Assembly: GCA_045114455.1 (NCBI GenBank)
Contig: JBGUKN010000024.1
Location: 56,523 to 120,522, forward strand
Reading direction: 5' to 3'
DNA: 64,000 nucleotides
Source: UBA1732 sp045114455
GTDB lineage: Bacteria; Verrucomicrobiota; Lentisphaeria; Victivallales; UBA1829
Positions 31,147 through 40,876 of this stretch are shown here, piece after piece (position 1 is the first letter of the stretch; every line of letters begins with the position of its first letter). The position numbers and the translations under genes are program-made. The notes under the pieces are model-generated. The model was given only the letters and a program-made list of their open reading frames with translations, was not told the origin of the DNA and did no database searches.

Positions 31147-34100
31147 ATGGCAACGGATTTCGTGCATCTGCACCTGCATACGGACTACAGCCTGCTGGAC
31201 GGCGCATGCGCCATTTCGTGGGCGAAACTTAAAAAAGAGGACGCTGAGGGCAAGGTCGACCTGGTCACGATGGCGCAGGAATACGGCATGAAGGCCTGCG
31301 CGATCACGGACCACGGCGTGATGGGCGGCTGCTACGAGTTCCACAACGCCATGAAGAAGGCCGGGATCAAGCCGATCATCGGCTGCGAGACGTATATCGC
31401 GCCCGGCAGCCGTCTGGAAAAGCAGCCCGGCATCCCGAACATCAAGGGGTTCCACCTGATCCTGCTGGCGAAGAACAATGTGGGCTACCACAACCTCTGC
31501 AAGCTCAATTCCGAAGCGCACATGACCGGGTTCTACTACAAGCCGCGCATCGACCGCGAGCTCCTCGCGAAGTACCACGAGGGCATCATCGGCATGAGCG
31601 CGTGTTTGCAGGGCGAGATCGACGTGGCGATCCTGCGCGGCGGCGTGGACGCCGGTCGCAAGGTGCTGTTCGACTACCTCGACCTCTTCGGCGGGAAGGA
31701 GAACTTCTGCCTGGAGCTCATGTATCACGGGATCGAGGACCAGAAGACCGTGAACCGCGGCCTGATTCAGCTCGCCCGCGAGAACGACATCCGGCTGGTC
31801 GCCACGAACGACGTGCACTACCTGAAGAAGGAGCACGCGCACTCCCACGAGATCATGCTGTGCATCCAGACGCGCACCACCATGGACGACCCGCGCCGCA
31901 TGCGGATGGAGTACGACGAATTCTACTTCAAGTCCGGCGACGAGATGATGCAGGTCTTCGGCACGGAGGCCCCGGACGCGATCTCGAACACGCTCGTGGT
32001 CGCGGAACAGTGCGACGTGACGATCGGCTACGAGAACCATTATCCCGAGTTCACACCGCCGCAGGAGTTCGTCGACACGCTCGACCTGGACGCCATGCGC
32101 GCCGAATCCGAGCAGGAGATCGACGCCGAGATCGCGAAGGACCACGAGAAGGAGCCGGAGAAGCCGCTGCCGTCCGAAGACAGGCGCGCCAACCTCATCG
32201 AACGCCGCATCGTCATGAAGAAATCCGCCGCGTATCTCCGAAGCATCTGCCTGTACGGCACGGGGCGCGCGGACAGCGTGTGCGGCTACGAGAAGAAATA
32301 CGGATACGACCCGTTCAATCCGCCGGAGGACAAGAAGGCGGAGGCGGAGCGCAACCTCAAGCGCATGGACTACGAGCTCTCGATCATCACCCGCACGAAA
32401 TACCCGAGCTACTTCCTCTGCGTGTGGGACTTCATCAACTGGGCGAAGGAGCACGGGATCCCGGTCGGACCGGGACGCGGCTCCGGCGCAGGGTCCATCG
32501 TCGCCTACCTGAGCGGCATCACGAACATCGACCCGATGAAATACGACCTGCTGTTCGAGCGGTTCCTGAACCCGGACCGCGTGTCGCCGCCCGACTTCGA
32601 CACGGACTTCTGCGAACGTCACCGCCAGGAGGTCATCGACTACGTGATCCAGAAATATGGCGAGGACAGCGTGTCCCAGATCGGTACGTACGGCACGCTG
32701 AAGGCGAAGGCCGTCGTGAAGGACGTCGCGCGCGTCCTGGGGCGCACCCCCGCCGAGGGCAACATGATCACGAAGCTCATCCCGGAAGACCCGAAAATGA
32801 CGCTCGCGAAGGCGGTGAAGGAGTCGCCCGAGCTCAAGCAGCTGCTTGAGAAGGAAGCCTGGGTCCGCGAGATCTTCCAGTACTGCGTCCCGATCGAACA
32901 GCTCAACCGCCAGATGGGAATCCACGCTTGCGGCGTCATCATCTGCAACCAGCCGCTCGCCGACCTGGTCCCGCTCGGACGTGGCGCGCACGAAGAAGTC
33001 ATTACGCAGTACGTTGCCCCGCTCTGCGAGAGCATTGGCCTGCTGAAGATGGACTTCCTCGGTCTCCGCACGCTGACCGTGATCCAGGACGCCGTGGACA
33101 ACGTGAAGCGCACGCACGGCATCACGCTCGACATGGACGCGATCCCGCTGGACGACCGGAAGACCTACGAGCTCATCAACCGCGGCGACACCGTGTCCGT
33201 GTTCCAGCTCGAATCCGGCGGCATGCAGGACCTCTGCCGCAAGTTCGGCGTGGAAAATCTCCGGCACATCATCGCCCTCGTGGCGCTCTACCGGCCCGGC
33301 CCGATGCAGTTCCTCGACCTCTTCGTCGGACGCAAGAAGGGCACGGTCCCGCTCGAATATGACCATCCGCTCATGGAGCAGTACCTGAAGGAAACCTACG
33401 GCATCATGCTCTACCAGGAGCAGATCATGCAGGTCGTGCAGGTGCTCGCCGGTTTCTCGCTCGGCCAGGCCGACATCCTCCGCCGCGCCATCGGCAAGAA
33501 GAAGATCAAGGACATGGAGGCCCAGCACGACAAGTTCGTCGAAGGCTGCGCCAAAACGAACAAGATCCCGGCGGCGCAGGCGGAACGCATCTGGGAGAAC
33601 ATCAAGAAGTTCGCCGAGTACGGGTTCAACAAGTCGCACAGCGCCGCCTACGCGCTCCTGTCCTACCGCACCGCCTACCTGAAGGCCAACTACCGCCCCG
33701 AATTCATGGCTGCCGTGCTCACCAGCGAACTCTCCAACGCGAAGAAGCTGACGTTCCTCATCAACGAATGCCGCACCACCGGCATCCGCATCCTGCCGCC
33801 GGACGTGAACACAAGCGACGTGAACTTCACCGTGGACGGCGACGCCATCCGCTTCGGACTCGGCGCGATCAAGGGGTTCGGGCAGGGGATCTCCGCCGCC
33901 ATCATTGAGGCGCGGAAAAACGGACCGTTTACTTCGCTGGTCGACCTGGCGGAACGTACGGAAGGACTCAACGCCAAGGGGCTTGAGGCGCTCATCCGCT
34001 GCGGCGCGCTGGATTCTACCGGCCTCAAGCGTTCCCAGCTCGTCGCCATGATCGACTCCGCGCTGTCGTCCGCCGCGTCCGCACGGCGCGACCGCGAATC

Positions 34101-35004
34101 CGGCCAGGCGAGCCTTTTCGACATGCTGGACGATCCGCAGGACGCCGGGTTCGAGGAGCAGCCCCCGCCGGACATCCCGGAGTTCCCGGACGGCGAAATG
34201 CTGGAGGACGAGAAGCAGCTCCTCGGATTCTACGTTTCCGGGCATCCGCTTTCCTCCTCGAAGAAGACCATCGACACGTTCTCCACGGCAAACCTGGCGG
34301 AGATTTCCCGCATGCCGGGCGACGTCGGCGTCAAGTTCGGCGGCCTCGTGACCGCAGTCGCCAAGAAGTACACCAAGAGCGACAGCAAGCCCTTCGCCGT
34401 CGTCCAGATCGAGGACCTCACCGACACCATCGAATGCGTCTGCTACAACCGCCTGTACACCGAGGTCAACACTCTGCTCGTCGAAGGCGCGAAGGTCTTT
34501 GTCCGCGCCGTCACCAAGAAGGGCGACGACGAGGGCGACGAAGTCTCGCTTCAGCTCGAGGATGTGATCCCGCTGGAGGATGCCCCGTTCTTCAACGCCG
34601 CGACGCTTCAGGTCAATCTGTTCGAGGAGAGCATGAAGCCGGAAATCTGCGCGGATCTGCGTGCACTCCTCGCCCGCCACGCCACGCCGCCGCCCGAACT
34701 CTTCCCGGCGGAACCCGCGGAGGAAGGCGGGGACGGCATTGTCCCGAAACGCAGGAATCCGAAGGCGAAACAGGGACCGGAACCTGTTCCTGTGCTGATC
34801 TGCGCCGCCACGAAGGACCGCCTGGCGGCTTTCATCGAACTGCCGCAGTCCGTTCGCGTTTATGTGTCGCGGTCGCTTCTGAACGACCTCGACGCCCTTC
34901 TCGGCGAAAACCGCTACACGATCAAACCGAAGGATGATGTCCCGCAGCCGCGCCGCCAGTGGCGCCGGGACAAGGAGTCCGAATCCGAACCGGCCTCGGC
35001 CTGA
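31147..35004 (+). CDS. dnaE: DNA polymerase III alpha subunit
   Basis: A 1285-residue replicative polymerase of the DnaE1 type. The N-terminal PHP domain begins at FVHLHLHTDYSLLDG. The palm carries PDFDTDF near residue 481 and GPGRGSGAGSIVAYLSGI just before it. Later blocks are RQMGIHACGVII, MDFLGLRTLTVI, MLYQEQIMQVVQV, EYGFNKSHSAAYA and a C-terminal OB fold (GLVTAVAKKYTKSDSKPF). A helix-hairpin-helix region sits near 880-930. The C-terminal end after the OB fold is lineage-specific. It is preceded by tRNA-Lys and has a consensus promoter of its own. Confidence 0.97.
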   Translation: MATDFVHLHLHTDYSLLDGACAISWAKLKKEDAEGKVDLVTMAQEYGMKACAITDHGVMGGCYEFHNAMKKAGIKPIIGCETYIAPGSRLEKQPGIPNIKGFHLILLAKNNVGYHNLCKLNSEAHMTGFYYKPRIDRELLAKYHEGIIGMSACLQGEIDVAILRGGVDAGRKVLFDYLDLFGGKENFCLELMYHGIEDQKTVNRGLIQLARENDIRLVATNDVHYLKKEHAHSHEIMLCIQTRTTMDDPRRMRMEYDEFYFKSGDEMMQVFGTEAPDAISNTLVVAEQCDVTIGYENHYPEFTPPQEFVDTLDLDAMRAESEQEIDAEIAKDHEKEPEKPLPSEDRRANLIERRIVMKKSAAYLRSICLYGTGRADSVCGYEKKYGYDPFNPPEDKKAEAERNLKRMDYELSIITRTKYPSYFLCVWDFINWAKEHGIPVGPGRGSGAGSIVAYLSGITNIDPMKYDLLFERFLNPDRVSPPDFDTDFCERHRQEVIDYVIQKYGEDSVSQIGTYGTLKAKAVVKDVARVLGRTPAEGNMITKLIPEDPKMTLAKAVKESPELKQLLEKEAWVREIFQYCVPIEQLNRQMGIHACGVIICNQPLADLVPLGRGAHEEVITQYVAPLCESIGLLKMDFLGLRTLTVIQDAVDNVKRTHGITLDMDAIPLDDRKTYELINRGDTVSVFQLESGGMQDLCRKFGVENLRHIIALVALYRPGPMQFLDLFVGRKKGTVPLEYDHPLMEQYLKETYGIMLYQEQIMQVVQVLAGFSLGQADILRRAIGKKKIKDMEAQHDKFVEGCAKTNKIPAAQAERIWENIKKFAEYGFNKSHSAAYALLSYRTAYLKANYRPEFMAAVLTSELSNAKKLTFLINECRTTGIRILPPDVNTSDVNFTVDGDAIRFGLGAIKGFGQGISAAIIEARKNGPFTSLVDLAERTEGLNAKGLEALIRCGALDSTGLKRSQLVAMIDSALSSAASARRDRESGQASLFDMLDDPQDAGFEEQPPPDIPEFPDGEMLEDEKQLLGFYVSGHPLSSSKKTIDTFSTANLAEISRMPGDVGVKFGGLVTAVAKKYTKSDSKPFAVVQIEDLTDTIECVCYNRLYTEVNTLLVEGAKVFVRAVTKKGDDEGDEVSLQLEDVIPLEDAPFFNAATLQVNLFEESMKPEICADLRALLARHATPPPELFPAEPAEEGGDGIVPKRRNPKAKQGPEPVPVLICAATKDRLAAFIELPQSVRVYVSRSLLNDLDALLGENRYTIKPKDDVPQPRRQWRRDKESESEPASA

Positions 35005-35029
35005 AGCCTTTGCCACCGGGAGCCCGCCC

Positions 35030-36628
35030 ATGTCAAATACGATCCGATTCTACCTGCTTCTTTTTCTTTGCATGATCCTGTCCGCCGTGTCCGGCGTGCT
35101 TCTTCATGCCGCCCCGATTCAGAAGGTGTCCGACGACGAGCCGGAGGAACCGTCCTCCGTCATCAAAAAGCTGCCGGACGAACCGGAAGAGGCGGACTCT
35201 TCCGCCGAAGAAAGCGCGGAAAAAGCCGAGGAGAAAGCCGCGGAGAAACCCGGGAAGACGGAAGCCGAGGTGATCCGGGAGATCACGGACCGCCTCGACA
35301 AGGTGATCGTGCCGTACCAGCCGCTTCAGCGCAGCCGGGAACCTCTTTTGAACAGCGCCCTGTCCGACGAAGTGATCCCGACATGGCGGCTGATCTATGT
35401 GAAGGATTTCGACAAGCCGCAGGACGCGGCTGGGGCATCCGATGCGGCGGATGACGAAGACCTGAAGGAGGATTTTGCCGCGATCACGCTGATCCCGGTC
35501 AAGTCGATCCGGCTCTCCGACGCTCTGAAACTCCGTTTCGTCGGGAAGCCGCCGGAGACGATCCTCCAGCCTCTTTTCTTCACGAAATACGGCATCATGT
35601 GGCGCAAGCTCCAGACGCAGTACGAGACTTTCACGCTCTACCTCGGCGCCACGGAGGATTTCCATGTGTTCGTCTCGGCCAACATCAGCGTCATCTACAC
35701 CCTGTTCCGCAACGTCGATATGAGGGGCGGCACCGATCTGATCTCCCTGCTTGTGGACTGCCTGGACATCGAGGACGAGGAATACTTCACGAACCGGTTT
35801 GCGCTTGTGCATCTTTCCGAGTTCGGGGACGCCTCGATTCCGGCCCTGCAGCGCGCGATCAAACGCGTCGCGGCTTCGGGTGAGCCCCCGATCCAGCAGT
35901 TTCTCGGCCTCACGAACATCGCCACGCCCAAGGCGATCGAACTGCTCAACGAAGCAGCCGACTCCGAGGATCCCCAGATTCGCGAGGCCGCGTTTACGGC
36001 GCTGATCGGGATGCCGTCCGTAGATAAGGAGCTGAAGCACGCGTATGTCCGCATGGTCGAGACGCGCGAACGGGTCTGGCCCGGATTCGCCGCCTGCGAT
36101 ATCCTCGGCTGCGCCAAGGAGCTTTCCCCGCTGCTGGACGCCTACTACGCCAGGCCGAAGTCCCTCTCCGAATTCGAGGCTGTCGCCCGCGCCCGCTGGC
36201 TGCTCAAGGACCCGAAGCTGAACCTGATCCATACCCGGGCGCTGAACGAGATCACCATCGCGTCCATCCGCAGCGGCGAAATCGCCAATTCCCCGCAGTA
36301 CCGCAACGTGCAGGAGACGGACGCATCCCGCAACGCCCGGCTCCGGGTCGAGGACGAGAAGCGCATCGCGTCGGCGAAGGAGGCCATCCTGAAGGCGCCG
36401 CAGACCGATCTCAGCGTTGCCGCCGGTGTCGAACTTGCCATGTTCCAGACCAAGGATAAACGCGTTTCCTCGCAGTATATTGCCAGAGTGAACAACGTCG
36501 GGATCGACATTCTCCGCTCGCTTCCCCGCCAGGAGACGCTCCGTTACCTGGACGCTCTGATCCGTTACAACAGTTCCATCCCGGAGGCGGAAAAAATCTC
36601 CGATATCCGGGCACGGATCGGAAAATGA
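35030..36628 (+). CDS. Exported HEAT-like repeat protein, unknown function
   Basis: A 532-residue secreted or membrane-anchored protein. The start at 35030, 26 bases after dnaE, gives a signal peptide (FYLLLFLCMILSAVSGVLLHA, residues 7-27); the longer frame begins inside dnaE and lacks this. Residues 30-80 are an acidic Glu/Asp/Lys linker. From about 220 on, helical pairs repeat (SIPALQRAIKRVA, KAIELLNEAADSEDPQIREAAFTALIGM), the pattern of HEAT-type repeats used for protein binding. It is likely a periplasmic scaffold; the partner is unknown. Confidence 0.82.
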   Translation: MSNTIRFYLLLFLCMILSAVSGVLLHAAPIQKVSDDEPEEPSSVIKKLPDEPEEADSSAEESAEKAEEKAAEKPGKTEAEVIREITDRLDKVIVPYQPLQRSREPLLNSALSDEVIPTWRLIYVKDFDKPQDAAGASDAADDEDLKEDFAAITLIPVKSIRLSDALKLRFVGKPPETILQPLFFTKYGIMWRKLQTQYETFTLYLGATEDFHVFVSANISVIYTLFRNVDMRGGTDLISLLVDCLDIEDEEYFTNRFALVHLSEFGDASIPALQRAIKRVAASGEPPIQQFLGLTNIATPKAIELLNEAADSEDPQIREAAFTALIGMPSVDKELKHAYVRMVETRERVWPGFAACDILGCAKELSPLLDAYYARPKSLSEFEAVARARWLLKDPKLNLIHTRALNEITIASIRSGEIANSPQYRNVQETDASRNARLRVEDEKRIASAKEAILKAPQTDLSVAAGVELAMFQTKDKRVSSQYIARVNNVGIDILRSLPRQETLRYLDALIRYNSSIPEAEKISDIRARIGK

Positions 36629-36679
36629 TTTTTTTATCACACGCTTTAGACATTTATCTAAAAAAAGACTGCCCAGCGT

Positions 36680-36707
36680 TTGAAAAATAAAAAACAGCGT
36701 GTAAAGT
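36680..36707 (+). promoter_or_regulatory. Promoter of the ketoacyl-ACP synthase gene
   Basis: TTGAAA (36680-36685), 16-base spacer ending CGTG, TAAAGT (36702-36707). Confidence 0.65.
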
Positions 36708-36765
36708 ATTAAGATATTATATACCTGACAACCCCTTTTCGAATTACTCAGAAATGGAGCGAATG

Positions 36766-38007
36766 ATGCCCGGAGTCGTTATCACGGGTCGCGGTCTGAT
36801 CACCCCGATCGGGCTGAGCTTGGCCGAAAATTTAGAGTCCCTGAAAACCGGAAAAAGCGGTCTCAAACGGGATCCGTTCTGGCAGGAACTGAATCTGGAC
36901 TCGCAGGTCGCCGGTTCGGTGAATCTCGACGGGTTCGAGTGTCCCGCATTCGACCGCAAACAGCTCCGTTTCATGACGCAGAGCGGCGTCATGGCTGTGG
37001 CGGCCGCCTACGAGGCGATCACCGAAGCCGGCTATACCATGGAGACGCTTCCCGGCTCCAAAATGGCTGTGATTACCGGCTGCGGCGGCAGCAGCTACGC
37101 GGAGTATTACAAGTCGATCATGACGTATGAAAGAACGCATTCGACGCGCAAGATCTCCCCGTTCAGCATCCCGCGCATCATGCCGTCCTCCGCTGTCGCC
37201 AACCTCTCGCTGGTCTACAAGATCGGCGGCGAGAGCTACGACGTGAGCTGCGCATGCACCAGCGGCGCGGTGGCGCTCATCCAGGCGATCCGCCTGATCC
37301 AGTCCGGCGCCTACGACATCGTGATGGCGGGCGGCTGCGAGGAACTCTGCTGGCAGCAGGCTCTCGGGTTTGGCGCGATGCATGCGCTTTCGAGCAATTT
37401 CAACGACCAGCCGACGAAGGCCAGCCGTCCGTTCGACAAACAGCGCACCGGTTTCATCCTTTCCGAGGCGGCGGGCATCATGATTCTGGAAAGCGAAGCC
37501 CATGCGAAGGCGCGCGGCGCGAAGATCCTCGCCCGGATCAGCGGCTATGCCTGCAACAGCAACGCCTGCGACATGGTCGCGCCCAGCCGGGAAGTCTCGG
37601 CGGCTGTCATGTCCGACGCCATCGCCAACGCGCACCTCACGCCGTCCGACATCGACTATGTCAACACGCACGGCACGGGCACCCCGGTCGGCGATCCCGT
37701 CGAGATCGACGCCCTCAAGACCGTCTTCCACGAACACGGCGCGTCCCCGATGATCAACAGCACAAAATCCCAGACAGGGCATCCGATCGGAGCCGCCGGC
37801 GCGATCGAACTGATCTTCTGCACGCAGATGATCGAACATTCCTTCGTCAGTCCGTCCATCAATGCGGACGACATCGAGGAGTCCATGTCCTGGGCCGACA
37901 TCGTCCGCACGCCGCGCATGAACGTCCCCATTCGCCACGCGCTCAGCAACAGCTTCGGCTTCGGCGGCACCAACGCCGCGATCATCGTTTCCCGCGACGA
38001 CGCCTGA
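36766..38007 (+). CDS. 3-oxoacyl-ACP synthase (KAS I/II, FabB-like)
   Basis: A 413-residue condensing enzyme of fatty acid elongation. The Cys-His-His triad is in SCACTSGAVAL (second Cys), VNTHGTGTPVGD and KSQTGHPIGAAGA, with the last block also giving the Lys. Several stretches (GGCEELCWQ, KASRPFD, ACDMVAPS) resemble FabB more than FabF as I remember these families, so the subtype stays open. Three ATG codons lie near the start (36754, 36763, 36766). I chose 36766 because GGAG at 36756-36759 is 6 bases before it. Confidence 0.93.
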   Translation: MPGVVITGRGLITPIGLSLAENLESLKTGKSGLKRDPFWQELNLDSQVAGSVNLDGFECPAFDRKQLRFMTQSGVMAVAAAYEAITEAGYTMETLPGSKMAVITGCGGSSYAEYYKSIMTYERTHSTRKISPFSIPRIMPSSAVANLSLVYKIGGESYDVSCACTSGAVALIQAIRLIQSGAYDIVMAGGCEELCWQQALGFGAMHALSSNFNDQPTKASRPFDKQRTGFILSEAAGIMILESEAHAKARGAKILARISGYACNSNACDMVAPSREVSAAVMSDAIANAHLTPSDIDYVNTHGTGTPVGDPVEIDALKTVFHEHGASPMINSTKSQTGHPIGAAGAIELIFCTQMIEHSFVSPSINADDIEESMSWADIVRTPRMNVPIRHALSNSFGFGGTNAAIIVSRDDA

Positions 38008-38017
38008 GGTTGCTTTC

Positions 38018-39037
38018 ATGCCCCCGGTCCCTTATCCGCCGGGCGCGGCCGTCATGGCCCCGATTGCGGGGCATACCGACATCCCGTTCCGCCGCATGAT
38101 CCGGCGTTTCGGCTGCCGTTACGCGTTTACCGAAATGATCGACGCCGGGTCCCTGGTGTTTCAAGGGGAAAAGACGCTCCGCCTCGCGCAGCGCGGTTCC
38201 GATGCGGGGTTCCTCGGCATCCAGCTGGTCGGCTCCGATCTTCCCACGCTGAAGCGGGCCGCCGAACTCGTCAACGACATGGATTTCGACGTGCTGGATT
38301 TCAATCTCGGATGTCCCGCGCCGAAAGTCGCCCGCAAATGCGAAGGCATCCGGTTCGCGCTTGAGGATCCGGACGGAGCCGTCCGTGCGTTCGAGACGCT
38401 TGTTTCCGCCTCCCGCCTGCCCGTTACCGCCAAGACGCGGATTCAGGACGAATCCGACCCCGCTCCGACCGTCGCGTTCTGCCGCCGTCTCCGTGATGCG
38501 GGCGCGAAAGCCGTTACGATCCATGGGCGTCTCATGCGGAATTTCTACTCCGGTCCCGTTTTTTTCGACATCATTTCCGCGGTCCGCGCGTCGCTCGACA
38601 TCCCCGTGGTCGCCAACGGCGGCGCGATGGACGGAGAATCGTTCCGTACGCTTCTGAGGGAAACGGGGTGTTCCGCCGGCATGGTCGCGCGCGGGGCGCT
38701 CGGCAATCCGTGGATCTTCCGGGAGATCGCCGACCCGTCCTCGCCTCCGCCGGACGTGGCGGAGTTCACGGAGACCATCCGCGAGTACATGGATGACATG
38801 CTGGACTGCTACGGGCCGGAATTCGCGTATGTCGTGGCGCGGAAAACCCTGCTGGAGTTTTTGAGGGGGCGCGGATATCCCGGCGCGCTCCGGGCGTCCG
38901 TTTCGTTCCTGGATTCCGCCGATGCTCTGAAAAGACTGCTCGATGCGGTGGCGGAGGGACCGACGGAACGATATTCGGAAAATCTGGCTCTGCATCCCGA
39001 GTCTGTCGAACGGAAGCTCGTCCGCAGCCATTCGTAA
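38018..39037 (+). CDS. tRNA-dihydrouridine synthase
   Basis: A 339-residue FMN-dependent Dus enzyme. APIAGHTDIPFRRMIRRFG and TEMIDAGSL bind FMN. LDFNLGCPAPKVARKCEG contains the catalytic Cys of the 'GCP' motif. KAVTIHGRLMRNFYSG and VVANGGAMDGES are further family blocks. The exact subtype (DusA, DusB or DusC) cannot be settled from sequence reading alone. It follows the KAS gene after 10 bases and is convergent with smpB. Confidence 0.92.
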   Translation: MPPVPYPPGAAVMAPIAGHTDIPFRRMIRRFGCRYAFTEMIDAGSLVFQGEKTLRLAQRGSDAGFLGIQLVGSDLPTLKRAAELVNDMDFDVLDFNLGCPAPKVARKCEGIRFALEDPDGAVRAFETLVSASRLPVTAKTRIQDESDPAPTVAFCRRLRDAGAKAVTIHGRLMRNFYSGPVFFDIISAVRASLDIPVVANGGAMDGESFRTLLRETGCSAGMVARGALGNPWIFREIADPSSPPPDVAEFTETIREYMDDMLDCYGPEFAYVVARKTLLEFLRGRGYPGALRASVSFLDSADALKRLLDAVAEGPTERYSENLALHPESVERKLVRSHS

Positions 39038-39071
39038 ATAAACAGGGAGAGCGAGGAAAAAGGAGAGCGGA

Positions 39072-39566
39072 TCAGCCGCGGCGTCCGGCTGCCATGGCGC
39101 GCCGCATGTCCATGTCATCCTGCTTGCGGCGGAGCGTTTCGCGTTTGTCGCCGAACGTCTTGCCTCGCGCGAGCCCGACTTCGACTTTCACGTGCATGCC
39201 CTTCAGGTACATCTTCAGGGGGATGAGCGCGTATCCCTTTTCCTTGACCTTGTTGGCGAGGCGCAGGATCTCCTTTTTGTGCATCAGGAGCTTGCGGGGG
39301 CGTTTCGCCTCGTGATTGAACCTGTTTCCGAACGCATACAGCGAGATGTGGATCCCGTAGGCCAGCAGTTCGCCGTTTTCGATGCGGGCGAAGCAGTCCT
39401 GAAGCTGGACGCTGTGGCCGCGGCAGCTCTTCACTTCGGTCCCGACGAGTACGATCCCCGCCTCGCAGGTCTCGATGATCTCATAGTCGTGAAACGCCTT
39501 GCGGTTGCGCGCGATGACGGGATCGGAGCTGTTTTTCGAGCTGTCTTTGTTTTTTGCCGCGGCCAT
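39072..39566 (-). CDS. smpB: SsrA-binding protein SmpB
   Basis: A 164-residue tmRNA partner needed for trans-translation. The core reads RNRKAFHDYEIIETCEAGIVL, GTEVKSCRGHSVQLQDCFA, HKKEILRLANKVKEKGY and the basic tail TFGDKRETLRRKQDD. It follows dnaJ after 16 bases, so it probably ends the grpE-dnaJ-smpB transcript. The tmRNA gene itself is not visible in this window. The N-terminal tail is slightly extended. Confidence 0.96.
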   Translation of the reverse strand: MAAAKNKDSSKNSSDPVIARNRKAFHDYEIIETCEAGIVLVGTEVKSCRGHSVQLQDCFARIENGELLAYGIHISLYAFGNRFNHEAKRPRKLLMHKKEILRLANKVKEKGYALIPLKMYLKGMHVKVEVGLARGKTFGDKRETLRRKQDDMDMRRAMAAGRRG

Positions 39567-39582
39567 AGTATGTCAGGTCCGG

Positions 39583-40794
39583 TTATGTATGCAGGAATTT
39601 CGCGGCTTTCGCGCGGAATTCGGCCTGTTTCGGGTAGTTCGCGTTCGTGAGCCCGAGCGATGCGATCGTCTTCATCTGTTCGGCGGTCAGGCCGGACGGG
39701 ATCTCCACGAGGATGCGGACGATCTGGTCGCCCCGGACGCCGCCCTTCAGCGCGGGCACGCCTTTGCCCCGCAGACGCAGCATCGTGCCATTCTGCGTGC
39801 CGGGCGCGATCTTCATGCGGGTGCGGCCGGAGATGGTCGGGACGTCCACGATGCCGCCCTGAAGCGCGCATTCGAGCGAGACCGGCAGTTCGCAGATCAG
39901 GTCCTGCCCCTTGCGTTCGAACACGGCGTGGGGGCGCAGCGCGATGATGACGTAGAGGTTGCCCGCCGGGCCGCCGCCCGTGCCGGGTTCCCCCTGGCCG
40001 GAGACGCGCAGCTTGGAGCCTTCGTCGACTCCGGGCGGGATGTGGATCTGGAGTTCCTTGTCCACGCGCGTGACGCCCCGGCCTCCGCAGCGCTTGCACG
40101 GATGCAGGATCACGCTGCCGGTACCGTGGCACGCGGGACACGGTTCCTGCGACTGGAAAAAGCCGTTGCCGGACACGATGAACCCTGATCCGCCGCAGGA
40201 CGGGCAGGATTTCCGTGTGGAGCCGGGCTCCGCGCCGGATCCGCCGCAGGCGGGACAGGTCTCGTCCTTGGCGAGGCGGATTTTCTTGTCCGCGCCGAGG
40301 ATGGCGTCCTCCAGGTCGATCTCCACGCGGCAGTTCAGGTCGCCGCCCTTGCGTGCGCCGGACGCCGAACGGCGCCGCGCGCCGCGGCCGTTTCTCATGC
40401 CGCCGAGCAGGTCGTCGAATGAAAAACCTCCGTCGCCTCCGCCGAACACCTGGCTGAAGATGTCGCGCGGATCGGAGAAGCCGGAGAAATTGAAGTTGGA
40501 TGAGGAGAACCCGCCCGGACCGCCTCCTCCGAATCCGCCGGTCCCGGGGCCGTAGCCCTGGCCCCCGGTCCGTTCGAAGACGTCGGGTCCGAACTGGTCG
40601 TACTGCTTGCGTTTCTTATCGTCGCTGAGGACTTCGTATGCGCGGGAGACTTCCTTGAACTTCTCTTCCGCGGCTTTGTCGCCGGGATTCTTGTCCGGGT
40701 GGTATTTCACGGCGAGCTTGCGGTACGCTTTCTTGATCTCGTCCGCGGACGCCGTCTTCGATATTCCCAGAATGTCGTAATAGTCCTTCGCCAT
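39583..40794 (-). CDS. dnaJ: Molecular chaperone DnaJ
   Basis: A 403-residue type I J-protein. The J domain (1-70) has the HPD motif in VKYHPDKNPG. A long Gly/Phe-rich linker (to about 130) is followed by four CxxCxGxG zinc repeats (CPACGGSG, CPSCGGSG, CPACHGTG, CKRCGGRG). The client-binding domains follow. It stimulates DnaK. It lies 82 bases after grpE; dnaK is not in the window. Confidence 0.96.
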   Translation of the reverse strand: MAKDYYDILGISKTASADEIKKAYRKLAVKYHPDKNPGDKAAEEKFKEVSRAYEVLSDDKKRKQYDQFGPDVFERTGGQGYGPGTGGFGGGGPGGFSSSNFNFSGFSDPRDIFSQVFGGGDGGFSFDDLLGGMRNGRGARRRSASGARKGGDLNCRVEIDLEDAILGADKKIRLAKDETCPACGGSGAEPGSTRKSCPSCGGSGFIVSGNGFFQSQEPCPACHGTGSVILHPCKRCGGRGVTRVDKELQIHIPPGVDEGSKLRVSGQGEPGTGGGPAGNLYVIIALRPHAVFERKGQDLICELPVSLECALQGGIVDVPTISGRTRMKIAPGTQNGTMLRLRGKGVPALKGGVRGDQIVRILVEIPSGLTAEQMKTIASLGLTNANYPKQAEFRAKAAKFLHT

Positions 40795-40876
40795 GAATGT
40801 TTCCTCAAAAGTGCCTGATTATAAGGACCCGCCGACCGCCTCCGGTCTCCCGGCGCTTCCGGCGGGCCAGACTTGC

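Noticed and set aside
31117..35031. A 1304-residue open frame on the minus strand opposite dnaE
   Set aside because: dnaE has full motif support. High GC and codon bias leave long open antisense frames throughout this window, for example 2682-4952 opposite the kinase and 45901-47124 opposite the lipoprotein and hisI.
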